A DNA stretch of 64,000 nt from positions 1,178,001 to 1,242,000 of the forward strand of contig NW_020167522.1 in NCBI RefSeq assembly GCF_001641265.1, written 5' to 3'. The position numbers and the translations under genes were made by a program. A model generated the notes under the pieces. It saw only the letters and a list, made by a program, of their open reading frames with translations, made no database searches and was not told where the DNA came from. Below, in pieces: positions 9,028 through 17,353 of this stretch. Source of the stretch: Pseudogymnoascus destructans. Lineage: Eukaryota; Ascomycota; Leotiomycetes; Thelebolales; Thelebolaceae. Position 1 is the stretch's first letter. Each line of letters starts with the position of its first letter.

Positions 9028-10965
9028 ATGTCTGTCGTCAGTTCGAAGGGGAAAACCCCCACCACGCCAACTTCGTCTCAGAGGTCTAAGCCTGAGAATG
9101 AAGAGATGCCCGATGCACCCACCGTCAACGAACTCAAGGAAACTCTACGCGTCAAGTTGCCCGACACTTACTCCGGCAACCGAAAGGAACTTGAGGTGTT
9201 TTTGCTACAGGTCGAACTGTACCAGCACTTCAATGATGAGAAGTTTCCCACCCAGGAGAGCTATGCCCTGTGGACTGCGTCCTACCTTAGGGGGGAAGCC
9301 CTGCGATGGATCGAACCATTCCTCAAGGACTATTTCAAATATGAAAGTACCAATGGAAGCATGACAACTACGCAGACTATGTTTGGCAGCTGGAAAGGAT
9401 TCTGTAAGGAAATACGACGCATGTTCGGAGACATCAATGAGATTAAGACCGCAGAAGACCATCTGTTTGCACTTAAGCAGACTGGCAGCGCCCTCACATA
9501 CTCCACAGAATTCCAGAGATACGGCAATCAGACAGGATGGGACGCCAGCGCACTCATCAGCCACTACCGACGTGGGCTGAAGAGCCATATACGTATGGAA
9601 CTTGCCCGTTTGGAACAACAACCAACGGACATGGTAGCGCTAATCGAACATACGGTCCGAATCGACAATCGACTATACGAATTTCAGAAGGAACGTCGGA
9701 CCTATGACAAGCCCAAGAAAAGTTACCCCTACCGGGGAAACGAGGGCAGACGACGGGATCAACACCCGCAAGACAACCGTTGGTCGGACCCAATGGAACT
9801 CGATGCCACGTTCAAACCTGGACGACCCCGTGACCCTAAGAAAGACAGACAATTCAAGGAACGACTCTGTTTTAACTGCGACAAGCCAGGCCACATGGCC
9901 CGAGACTGCAGACAGCCAAAGAAAGGGAACGGCGGACGCAAAGTCGGCAAACAACTCAATGCCACCTGGACAGGACAGTTGAACGCAACGTTTGTGAGCA
10001 AACAGGACTGGGGAATAAACGGCGAAAGCACCCCAGAAGACGAGAGCTCAGATGAAGGGTCGGAGGCGGAATCGTTCACCATCTCGGAACAGGAGACCTT
10101 CGATGAACTCGCACCTATGGAACCAATGAGTCCACGGTGCAAGAACGTAGTAAGACGCATGGCAAAACACGCCCACGCGAAGATTAGGGCCGAACGAGAC
10201 AAGCCCAATGGCCAGAGGAGAATCCCCATGCTTAAAGACCTCTACGGGAACCTGTTACAGGAACTTCCGTTAAAGTGCAAGGTGGACGACTGCAAGGATG
10301 ACCTCTGGAGATACTACGACCAACTAACGAATACCCGCAGGCTGCTTGGCACGTCCCAAGACGTAGCTAAGTTGGAAGCCCAAGAAGCGGAAGAACTGGA
10401 GAAGGATGTCGAGCATATGGCTAAACTGAAGTATATGAAAAGCGTCGAACTTTACTACCAGGACCGCAGGAGAGCCCTGAAGAAGTACGACGAGAAAGCC
10501 AGAGATATGCTCCGACGGGAAAATGCGAGACCCACTCCACGCATCGAAAGGAGAGCCATGGAGCAACTAGACACGTTCTCCACGCCTCCGAGGGAAGATA
10601 GTGCATGGGTGAGAGGACAGCAGGAACTATCAACGACAGACGCAACAGAGACTGATCATCCCTGGCACGCGTATGTCTACTGGGAGTATTGCAGCGAAGA
10701 TGACTGCAAGCTCCACTGGAAAAAGAAACACCAGAATCAGTTGTTTCCCCGATCCTCGCCCAGGATACACTTCAGAGACGCAGAGCAAGTTCACGCCCTC
10801 AGGCAAAGCCAGTCTGAAGGGGACTTGCCTATCAAAAGCGAACAGGTATACGAGAAATACCCACATCTGCTAGATGAAGCAGAAGAGCGAGGGAAACGAT
10901 CTCCCCAAGGACCACCATTGGAAGCGGATGAATACTATCCTTCCTCGGACGAGTCAAAAAACTAG
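9028..10965 (+). CDS. gag: Gag polyprotein of the gypsy element
   Basis: 645 residues from the ATG 46 bp after the 5' LTR. An N-terminal basic and acidic region is followed by the retrotransposon gag domain (about residues 40-210: LPDTYSGNRKELEVFLLQVE, ALWTASYLRGEALRWIEPFL). A single CCHC zinc knuckle (CFNCDKPGHMARDC, about residues 283-296) should bind element RNA. A long charged coiled-coil-like C-terminal extension (residues 390-560) is unusual in length. The frame ends TCA AAA AAC TAG, which is a -1 ribosomal frameshift heptamer directly on the stop (see 10956). Gag should assemble virus-like particles in the cytoplasm. Confidence 0.95.
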   Translation: MSVVSSKGKTPTTPTSSQRSKPENEEMPDAPTVNELKETLRVKLPDTYSGNRKELEVFLLQVELYQHFNDEKFPTQESYALWTASYLRGEALRWIEPFLKDYFKYESTNGSMTTTQTMFGSWKGFCKEIRRMFGDINEIKTAEDHLFALKQTGSALTYSTEFQRYGNQTGWDASALISHYRRGLKSHIRMELARLEQQPTDMVALIEHTVRIDNRLYEFQKERRTYDKPKKSYPYRGNEGRRRDQHPQDNRWSDPMELDATFKPGRPRDPKKDRQFKERLCFNCDKPGHMARDCRQPKKGNGGRKVGKQLNATWTGQLNATFVSKQDWGINGESTPEDESSDEGSEAESFTISEQETFDELAPMEPMSPRCKNVVRRMAKHAHAKIRAERDKPNGQRRIPMLKDLYGNLLQELPLKCKVDDCKDDLWRYYDQLTNTRRLLGTSQDVAKLEAQEAEELEKDVEHMAKLKYMKSVELYYQDRRRALKKYDEKARDMLRRENARPTPRIERRAMEQLDTFSTPPREDSAWVRGQQELSTTDATETDHPWHAYVYWEYCSEDDCKLHWKKKHQNQLFPRSSPRIHFRDAEQVHALRQSQSEGDLPIKSEQVYEKYPHLLDEAEERGKRSPQGPPLEADEYYPSSDESKN

Positions 10966-11387
10966 GAGTCCTCGACGGTAGGCCACCGGCGAGCGACATG
11001 AAGAGGCCTAGTACAGACCAGCTATGCGCCACGACGGGCAGCATGCAACTATATGTGGTCGCTAAGATACAACAGCGACACCTCCGAGCAATGATTGACT
11101 CAGGAGCGACGGGCAACTTTATGACAAAGAAAGTAGCAGACACGCAAGGTTTCAAGACGCAATTGAAAACCGAACCATACCCATTAATGGTCGTAGATGG
11201 AGAGCCCATCTCGACTAATGAAGGAATGGTGACCCACGAAACGGTCCCATTGGAAATGGTCATGCTACACGGGCACAAGGAAACGATTCAGTTTGACATC
11301 GTGCACATGGACATGCGTGCATCCTTGGTATGCCATGGCTCAAGAAACACAACCCCCAGATCGACTGGTGGAACGAGAAAGTTGTGA
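10932..11387 (+). CDS. pro: Aspartic protease region of Pol (made as Gag-Pro by -1 shift)
   Basis: The -1 frame relative to gag, open from 10932; first Met at 10998. It contains the retropepsin active site MIDSGATGNFM (11092-11124), followed by the usual beta-rich protease fold sequence (PYPLMVVDGEPI). It should cut Gag and Pol inside particles. The frame runs to a stop at 11387, but the conserved linker that normally follows (LGMPWLKKHNPQIDW) is in the next frame, so one base is missing or a second shift is used near 11315-11330. Confidence 0.85.
   Translation: MLSFLGRVKKLGVLDGRPPASDMKRPSTDQLCATTGSMQLYVVAKIQQRHLRAMIDSGATGNFMTKKVADTQGFKTQLKTEPYPLMVVDGEPISTNEGMVTHETVPLEMVMLHGHKETIQFDIVHMDMRASLVCHGSRNTTPRSTGGTRKL
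10956..10993 (+). promoter_or_regulatory. -1 programmed ribosomal frameshift signal
   Basis: The heptamer A AAA AAC (10956-10962) is in the correct gag phase (X XXY YYZ) and is followed at once by the gag stop TAG. After an 8-nt spacer comes a stem-loop: 10971-10979 (CTCGACGGT) pairs with 10985-10993 (ACCGGCGAG) with one mismatch and a 5-nt loop. The -1 frame is open from 10932 and leads without a stop into the protease. All three parts match the canonical signal. Confidence 0.85.
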
Positions 11388-14300
11388 TGAGCCAGTGCGC
11401 GTGTGAACAACGGACGGACACGCGACAACGGGAGAAACCCTCCCAGGGCCGGAAGGAGTTATGTGCAACCTCCGAGCTCGATGACCTAGCCCAGGCATCC
11501 TCACCGATGAGTATACCGGTGGAGTACAAGGAATACGAGCAATTATTCCAGGAAGGCCCTAAGAATGAGGCGCTTCCTAAGCACCAACCATGGGATCACG
11601 AGATACCTTTGGAGAAAGACAAGAGTCCACCGTTCGGACCAATATATCAGCTATCGGAAAAGGAGCTGAAGGTACTTAAGGAGTACATTGATGATAACCT
11701 AGCAAAAGGATTCATCAAACCATCCACATCACCCGCAGGAAGTCCGGTGCTTTTCGTACCAAAGAAAGACGGCTCCCTACGGTTATGTGTGGACTATCGA
11801 GCGTTGAACAACATCACAATCAAGGACAGGTATGCCCTGCCGTTAATCAACGAACTACACGATAGATTTCAAGGAGCAAAGGTCTTCAGTAAGCTAGATC
11901 TGCGAGGAGCATACAACCTGATCCGAATCAAGGCTGGGGAAGAGTGGAAAACAGCATTCCGCACCCGCTATGGCCTATTCGAGTATCAAGTCATGCCCTT
12001 TGGGCTAACAAACGCACCCGCATCTATGCAACGACTGATGAATGATGCTTTGCACGAATACTTAGACATCTTTACCATTGTCTACCTAGACGATGTCCTG
12101 GTGTATTCAGCAACCAAGGAGGAGCATGTCAAGCATGTCAAACTCGTCCTGAAGAAACTAAAGGAGTACAGCTTACTCCTCAAACCAGAGAAGTGCGAGT
12201 TCCATAAAAACCAAGTCGAATTCTTGGGTTACATTATTGGAACGCACGGCATCAAGATGGACCAAGCAAAAGTAACGGCAGTGTTGGAATGGCCAACACC
12301 GACCACGGTCAAGGAAGTGCAAGCCTTCCTAGGCTTCGCCAACTTCTACCGAAGATTCATCTCGGGATATTCCAAGGTAGCTCAACCACTCACGGAGCTT
12401 ACCAGAAAGGATCTCGAATTCAAATGGACGGACAAGGCAGAGGCTGCTTTCCAGGAACTTAAGACGAAGTTCACGGAAGCACCTATCCTTGCTACATTTG
12501 ACCCTGCAAAGAAGATCATCCTCGAAACGGACTCTTCTGACTTCGCAATTGGAGCATGTCTGAATCAACCAGACGAGAACGGTAAGTTCAAACCAATCGC
12601 GTACTACTCTAGGAAACTGTCACCCGCGGAACTCAATTACGACATCCACGACAAGGAGCTACTGGCTATTGTCGTTGCCTTTGAGCAGTGGCGAGTATAT
12701 CTTGAGGGATCCACCTACCCTGTGCAGGTATGGACGGATCACAAGAACCTCATATACTTCACCACGACCAAGGTTTTAAACCGCAGACAAGTCCGCTGGG
12801 CAGAAACCCTCGCAGCCTACAACTTCACGATAACCTATCGCAAGGGCTCCGAGAATGCAAGAGCAGACGCTCTCAGCAGACGGACCGACTACGCCGGCCC
12901 AAAGGAAGAAAGACCTAGAGCAATTCTGAAGAAAACAGATGCAGGAATACAGTACAACGAGTTACTAGCGACGATCTCAGTCATCGAAGATACAGAACTC
13001 GAGGAAAGACTCAAGAAAGCTTACGCAACAGACGAATGCGCCAAGCGAGTCTTGTCCAAAGTCGAAGGCGACTTCACCATCGACGAACAAGGATTGATTC
13101 GATACAAAGGGTTAGTGTATGTCCCAAGTCAAATGAGACGCCCGCTGGTGCAAGAACAACACTCGTTACCAGCACACGGTCATCAGGGAGTAACACGAAC
13201 CTTCGAACGAATCACTCGACACTACTACTTCCCGGGTATGAGGAAGCAGGTAGAGACAGTGGTAAGAGAGTGCGACATTTGCAGCAAGTCAAAATCCAAT
13301 AGGCATCTGCCATACGGACAACTCAAGTCGACACCAGTACCAAAAGGAGCGTGGAAATCAATAGCTTTGGACTTCATCGTCAAGCTTCCACCCTCCAAGG
13401 ACCCGTTAACAGGAATAGAATACGACTCTATCCTCGTCATCACGGAAAGACTCACGAAATATGGGAAGTTTATACCATATCTAGAAGCTAGCGACGCCGA
13501 GGCGCTCGCATATACCTTCATTCGAGTCATATTAGCCGATCATGGGATGCCAGAAGAAATCATCTCAGATAGAGACAAGCTCTTTACTTCGAAATTCTGG
13601 AAATCATTGATGGCGCTACTGGGAACAAATCATAAGCTATCAACAGCTTTTCATCCCCAGACAGATGGCCAAACAGAAAGATTAAATCAGACCCTTGAAC
13701 AGTACCTGCGAAGCTATGTCAATCATCAACAGGATAACTGGGTTCAGATCTTACCCATCGCACAGTTTGCATATAACAGCGCGATGACAGAAGCAACGAA
13801 AGTCTCACCGTTCTTTGCCAATTATGGCTACCAGCCAGAAGCATATAGGCAACCAAGACCGGATGAATCACGAGCTGAACAAGCCCTGATCGTGGTGGAA
13901 CAACTGAAATCGTTCCACGAACAACTTGCGACGGACATCCAATTCTTAAATGAACGATCCGCCGCATACGCAAACAAGAAGCGCAGTATGGAACCTGCCT
14001 TCAAGGAGGGGGATAAAGTATACCTACTCCGGAAACATATCAAAACGAAACGACCAAGCACAAAGTTGGACTTCAAGAAATTGGGACCATTCAAAATATT
14101 GAACAAAGTCAGCTCAGTTAATTACAGACTGCAGCTACCCAGGAAGTCTAGACTACACCCGGTATTTCATGTCTCACTACTGGAACCAGCAAGAGGAAAT
14201 ACCCCAATTGCGACCGACACCGAACTCCAACCCGAGAATGAGATAATCGAATATGAGGTCGAAGCGATCCTAGACAGAAGGTTAGTAGGACGTCGAGAAG

Positions 14301-14491
14301 AGTTTTTGATAAAATGGGAAAATTACGAACCTACGGATAATTCGTGGGAACCAACAAGGAACATCAGCAAAGAACTGCTGGAGGAATATCGACGCCGCCA
14401 TCCGCCAGCCATTGATCCCAAGATGCAGGGGAGTAGGCCAGTGGATCGGAGGAAGTGGAGGTCCCGGTCACAGACGAGGAGGCAGCGCTAA
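11297..14491 (+). CDS. pol: Pol: reverse transcriptase, RNase H, integrase, chromodomain
   Basis: Frame open from 11297 (first Met 11330). RT: LPWL-type linker, KDGSLRLCVDYRALN, FSKLDLRGAYNLIRI, the catalytic YLDDVLVYS and LGYIIG. RNase H: ETDSSDFAIGACL, HDKELLAIV, VWTDHKNL. Integrase: HHCC-like zinc region (HGHQG...CDICSKSK), DDE core (ALDFIVKLP, IISDRDKLFTS, HPQTDGQTERLNQTLE), GPF-type module (KKLGPFKILNK) and HPVFHVSLLEP. C-terminal chromodomain: YEVEAILDRRLVGRREEFLIKWENY, then DNSWEP. All catalytic residues look intact. Only the link from protease to RT is off frame by one base. The chromodomain suggests targeting to marked chromatin. Confidence 0.96.
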   Translation, partial: HRAHGHACILGMPWLKKHNPQIDWWNEKVVMSQCACEQRTDTRQREKPSQGRKELCATSELDDLAQASSPMSIPVEYKEYEQLFQEGPKNEALPKHQPWDHEIPLEKDKSPPFGPIYQLSEKELKVLKEYIDDNLAKGFIKPSTSPAGSPVLFVPKKDGSLRLCVDYRALNNITIKDRYALPLINELHDRFQGAKVFSKLDLRGAYNLIRIKAGEEWKTAFRTRYGLFEYQVMPFGLTNAPASMQRLMNDALHEYLDIFTIVYLDDVLVYSATKEEHVKHVKLVLKKLKEYSLLLKPEKCEFHKNQVEFLGYIIGTHGIKMDQAKVTAVLEWPTPTTVKEVQAFLGFANFYRRFISGYSKVAQPLTELTRKDLEFKWTDKAEAAFQELKTKFTEAPILATFDPAKKIILETDSSDFAIGACLNQPDENGKFKPIAYYSRKLSPAELNYDIHDKELLAIVVAFEQWRVYLEGSTYPVQVWTDHKNLIYFTTTKVLNRRQVRWAETLAAYNFTITYRKGSENARADALSRRTDYAGPKEERPRAILKKTDAGIQYNELLATISVIEDTELEERLKKAYATDECAKRVLSKVEGDFTIDEQGLIRYKGLVYVPSQMRRPLVQEQHSLPAHGHQGVTRTFERITRHYYFPGMRKQVETVVRECDICSKSKSNRHLPYGQLKSTPVPKGAWKSIALDFIVKLPPSKDPLTGIEYDSILVITERLTKYGKFIPYLEASDAEALAYTFIRVILADHGMPEEIISDRDKLFTSKFWKSLMALLGTNHKLSTAFHPQTDGQTERLNQTLEQYLRSYVNHQQDNWVQILPIAQFAYNSAMTEATKVSPFFANYGYQPEAYRQPRPDESRAEQALIVVEQLKSFHEQLATDIQFLNERSAAYANKKRSMEPAFKEGDKVYLLRKHIKTKRPSTKLDFKKLGPFKILNKVSSVNYRLQLPRKSRLHPVFHVSLLEPARGNTPIATDTELQPENEIIEYEVEAILDRRLVGRREEFLIKWENYEPTDNSWEPTRNISKELLEEYRRRHPPAIDPKMQGSRPVDRRKWRSRSQTRRQR

Positions 14492-14930
14492 CTGCCTGTT
14501 CCTCGACCTCAACAGCGTCACGCTTCTCAGCAGCCACACGTTCGGCCTCCTCTGCCGCATCAAGCTCGTCGAGGGTTTTCAAACCTCGCCGGAGCATATC
14601 TTTACCACGGGTTCGGATGAGGCGTTTCTGCTTTCGCAGACGAAGTAACTTCGAAAGGGTTTCTTCCTCTTCGCGATCCAGGCGATCCTCCTCCCGTTCG
14701 AGCTTCACCCAGTCGGGATGCTCAGGACCCATACAGTCACACTTTTCTTTCAAGTTGCGACGAACGCACTCGGCGCACCGCCGTGAATCATTTGGAGACG
14801 ACACGCAAGTAATGTTTCGCCTCACGCAGTTCGAGCAAGAATCCATTTCGGGTAGTTCGTATCCGTGGTTCTTTATTCGACGGACAAGATCGTTGCGTTC
14901 CTGGAGTTTGCGGGCAGTGTCAGTAGGCAT
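14364..14930 (-). CDS. Antisense cysteine-rich, coiled-coil ORF in the gypsy 3' region
   Basis: 188 residues from the Met at 14930, read against pol; its 3' end overlaps the last 128 bp of pol. It has a paired cysteine block (CSNCVRRNITC, then CAECVRRNLKEKCDC) like a small zinc-binding module. A charged helix (KLEREEDRLDREEEETLSK) and an acidic/serine tail follow. Cysteine-rich antisense ORFs of this kind are, to my recollection, common in ascomycete gypsy elements and annotated as hypothetical. Retention of a 567-bp open frame next to the 3' LTR, mostly outside pol, argues for function, but I cannot assign one. Confidence 0.6.
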   Translation of the reverse strand: MPTDTARKLQERNDLVRRIKNHGYELPEMDSCSNCVRRNITCVSSPNDSRRCAECVRRNLKEKCDCMGPEHPDWVKLEREEDRLDREEEETLSKLLRLRKQKRLIRTRGKDMLRRGLKTLDELDAAEEAERVAAEKRDAVEVEEQAVSAASSSVTGTSTSSDPLAYSPASWDQWLADGGVDIPPAVLC

Positions 14931-15026
14931 GTTGCATGTTGAAGGACTCGCTGAGGAGCAGCAGAGTCCCGGGGACATGGACGTACTTATAGGATTCGAG
15001 ACGAATGCCCAGGGGAAGGGAGCGAG

Positions 15027-15501
15027 TGTTACGACGGAACAAGAAGGCTGGCCAACTACAGGACAGGAAGGAGGGAGGTCGCATGAGACCGGCCCTGGTA
15101 CCTGGAGGGGCAGCGGGGAATAGTAGTTCCGAAAGTATCACGTGACGGACTCGCAGGAGGATGAGAAGAGTCCTAAGAGTCCAGGACTCCGAGGACTCGA
15201 GTGAGTTCCTAGGAGTCCTCTAGGCACGTGATGGACTCGCAGGATGATGAGAAGAGTCCTAAGAGTCCAGGACTCCGAGGACTCGAGTGAGTTCCCAAGA
15301 GTCCACTAGGCACGACGCCACTATATAAGTAGATAGTATTTCCTTAGATAGGAGCTTCGTGCTCAACTCAATACAGTATTTGTTATATACTAGTAACGTG
15401 TTACTTGAAGCCTTTGTGTCTGATCCCCTGCCTCCTCTGATAAGTAAACCTTTACGCAAGAGAACCTCTGTGTCTTCTATCGTTTAGAAGTCAGCGTTAC
15501 A
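15027..15501 (+). repeat. 3' LTR of the young gypsy (LTR-D)
   Basis: Same 475 bases as the 5' LTR by eye, including both 86-bp tandem units and the TATA box; followed by the GGCAG target duplicate. Confidence 0.95.
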
Positions 15502-15960
15502 GGCAGGTTAATATGGCGTTATAGATACTGTCTAAAGGAGTATCTTGAGTTTAGCAGAACGAAGATTATTACAAGGCACCTAAAAGATCACGACATTAAT
15601 ATATCCTCTACTTAGGAATCTTGAACTACCTTAATTCAACGCAGCATCACTAATGCTTTCAATAAAGCTAAGGAGGCAAATTATAAATGCCGCTGTCTCT
15701 CTACTATTACAAGTCAAGCCTTAGACCCTACTGTTGTTAAGCAGCTATATGTACGATGGATTACAACTTGTAGAGTCCCTTTCTATATAGCAACACTATT
15801 GGAATTTAGGGCATTACTCTACTACCTTAATCTAGAGATCGATAACTAGCTACCAAACTCTATTCCAACAATAAGACATTGCATACATACGAGGCTCAAA
15901 AGCAACAAATTAAACGCGACATACAATTAGCTATCTCGAAGCCCACTTTACAGTTGACCT
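15502..15960 (+). pseudogene. hAT transposase remnant, right part
   Basis: Continues the zinc-finger frame broken by the gypsy element (GRLIWRYRYCLKEYLEFS, TKIITRHLKDHDINISS), then ITNAFNKAKEANYKCRCLS, KQLYVRWITTCRVPF and YYLNLEIDN with stops. This order matches the BED finger plus the start of the hAT transposase body. Truncated after about 150 codons; CAA/CAG/CGA-type positions are now stops. Confidence 0.6.
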
Positions 15961-16385
15961 CTAGACTTCTCCTAACTCCCTTGCAATAACTCAGCATAAT
16001 CAAACACTATATATTTGATACTAGCCAATTAGAACACTCTGTTCTTGCATTACAAGAACTAGATGGTGAGCATATAGATTAATAGCATTATAGTAATATT
16101 TATTAGCTAACATATACAGGACTTATTATGAGAAGACCCCCCTGCACTTGGCGCCTTTCGGGCCTAGGAGATGTTGAGAGAAGAGACTAAGCTAGCTAAG
16201 TACAAGTGGATCCTCCTATCTAACGATAGATTGTTGCTGTTGTCCCTAACTAAGGAATTCGAGGAGCTTCAGCGGGTTATGTATTGCTGTTGATTGTAGT
16301 TAAATTTACAGTTATGTTGTATGGTCTTCAAAAACCCCCCGCGTTACGCCGTCCCCCGCGTTACACGATGACTTACGCTAGAAAT
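15961..16385. repeat. Dead transposon end with pogo/Fot-type terminus
   Basis: Contains the segment shared with 620-690. It ends in GCGTTACACGATGACTTACGCTA (split words GCGTTACAC and GACTTACGC), which resembles the inverted termini of the pogo-like elements at 25557 and 54511 (start motif GTAAGTC, GGCGTAA). No partner terminus was found, so this is a one-sided remnant. Confidence 0.45.
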
Positions 16386-16532
16386 AAAATAGGGAGTTAT
16401 TACTAAACCGAATGCAAGAACGGAGCTCTTTTTGTTATTGTTGAGAATACTTTTAAAAGTTGCCTTTCCACAAATCTGTCCACCGTAGCATTGTTGTTTT
16501 GTGAATATTTGCACTCAGAAATATAATTCGCA

Positions 16533-17123
16533 ATGAGTGCTTTCAATGATGTCAATGAGCCAGACATGGATAAAATTCCAAAAAGCATAGAAGAGTATAG
16601 AGCAATTTATACAAAATTGATCAAGGATCCAGAAAGCTTCTGGGTTGGCAAAGCCCGGAAATTACTTGATTGGTATCAAGATTTCAAAACAATTCGTACG
16701 GGAAATTTCAGAGATGGCGATAACGCATGGTTTCAAAAAGGTCGTCTGAATGCCTCTTACAACTGCAGTGACCGCCATGCAATTCAAGATCCCAACAAAG
16801 TTGCTGTGGTCTTCGAGGCGGACGAAGTCGGCAATGGACGGAAAATAACATGCAGCCAACTCCTCCACGACACCTCTCGACTTTCATATGTTCTCAAAGA
16901 TCTCGGAGTAAAGAAAGGCGACATAGTCTGCATATACCTGCCTAACATCTACGAGGTCCTCGTGGAAATGCTGGCATGCTCATTAGAGCTGTACACGATG
17001 GTTTTCATGGGATTTTCGGCAACAGCTTTCGAACCAGGAACAAACACGTTGTTCACTTTCAGCTGTGCGGCGCTATACTCCCTAATTACCCATTCCATTA
17101 TCCCCACGAATATATCGCCATAA
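16533..17123 (+). pseudogene. Truncated acetyl-CoA synthetase (N-terminal fragment)
   Basis: Encodes about 165 residues matching the start of AMP-forming acetyl-CoA synthetase (FacA/ACS): the ACAS N-terminal domain (YTKLIKDPESFW, FRDGDNAWFQKGRLNASYN, CSDRHAIQDPNKVAVVFEAD) and the start of the AMP-binding domain (LGVKKGDIVCIYLPNIYEV, VFMGFSATAF). After about 17,030 the similarity stops and unrelated residues lead to a stop. The family has about 650-700 residues, so the adenylation core, the P-loop-like motif and the C-terminal lid are missing. It cannot make acetyl-CoA. It lies at the border between the transposon nest and host genes, so a partial duplicate or a gene cut by a rearrangement are both possible. 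Confidence 0.85.
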
Positions 17124-17353
17124 AGGCATCCCCCTCAAGATCTATATCCTGTTATAATCTGCATCTCGGACTTCCAACCCTCCAGTCTCCAATTCCCATC
17201 CATCTCTACAACCCCTTGGCAAGAAACGTTCTCCCAACGACGAAAATATCTCTCCCGCGCTATGCAGTCTATGTACAACACATTCAAGCACCCCACTCCA
17301 CTACAACCCACCCCGTAGTATCCATTAAATAATACAAAGTCCAAGCGCGACAA

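Larger units (their letters stand above)
8507..15501 (+). mobile_element. Young full-length Ty3/gypsy retrotransposon (6,995 bp)
   Basis: Two LTRs of 475 bp, which I read as identical, enclose gag, protease, RT, RNase H, integrase and chromodomain in the Ty3/gypsy chromovirus order. An exact target duplication GGCAG lies at 8502-8506 and 15502-15506. A polypurine tract (AGGGGAAGGGAGCGAG, about 15011-15026) abuts the 3' LTR. No RIP-type nonsense codons are seen. The bases after the 5' LTR (CTTTGAGCACCACTTC) are not an obvious full-length tRNA primer-binding site. Identical LTRs imply recent insertion or recent gene conversion. Confidence 0.97.

Noticed and set aside
11312..11330. A second programmed -1 frameshift site between protease and RT
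   Set aside because: No X XXY YYZ heptamer occurs in phase in the required interval.
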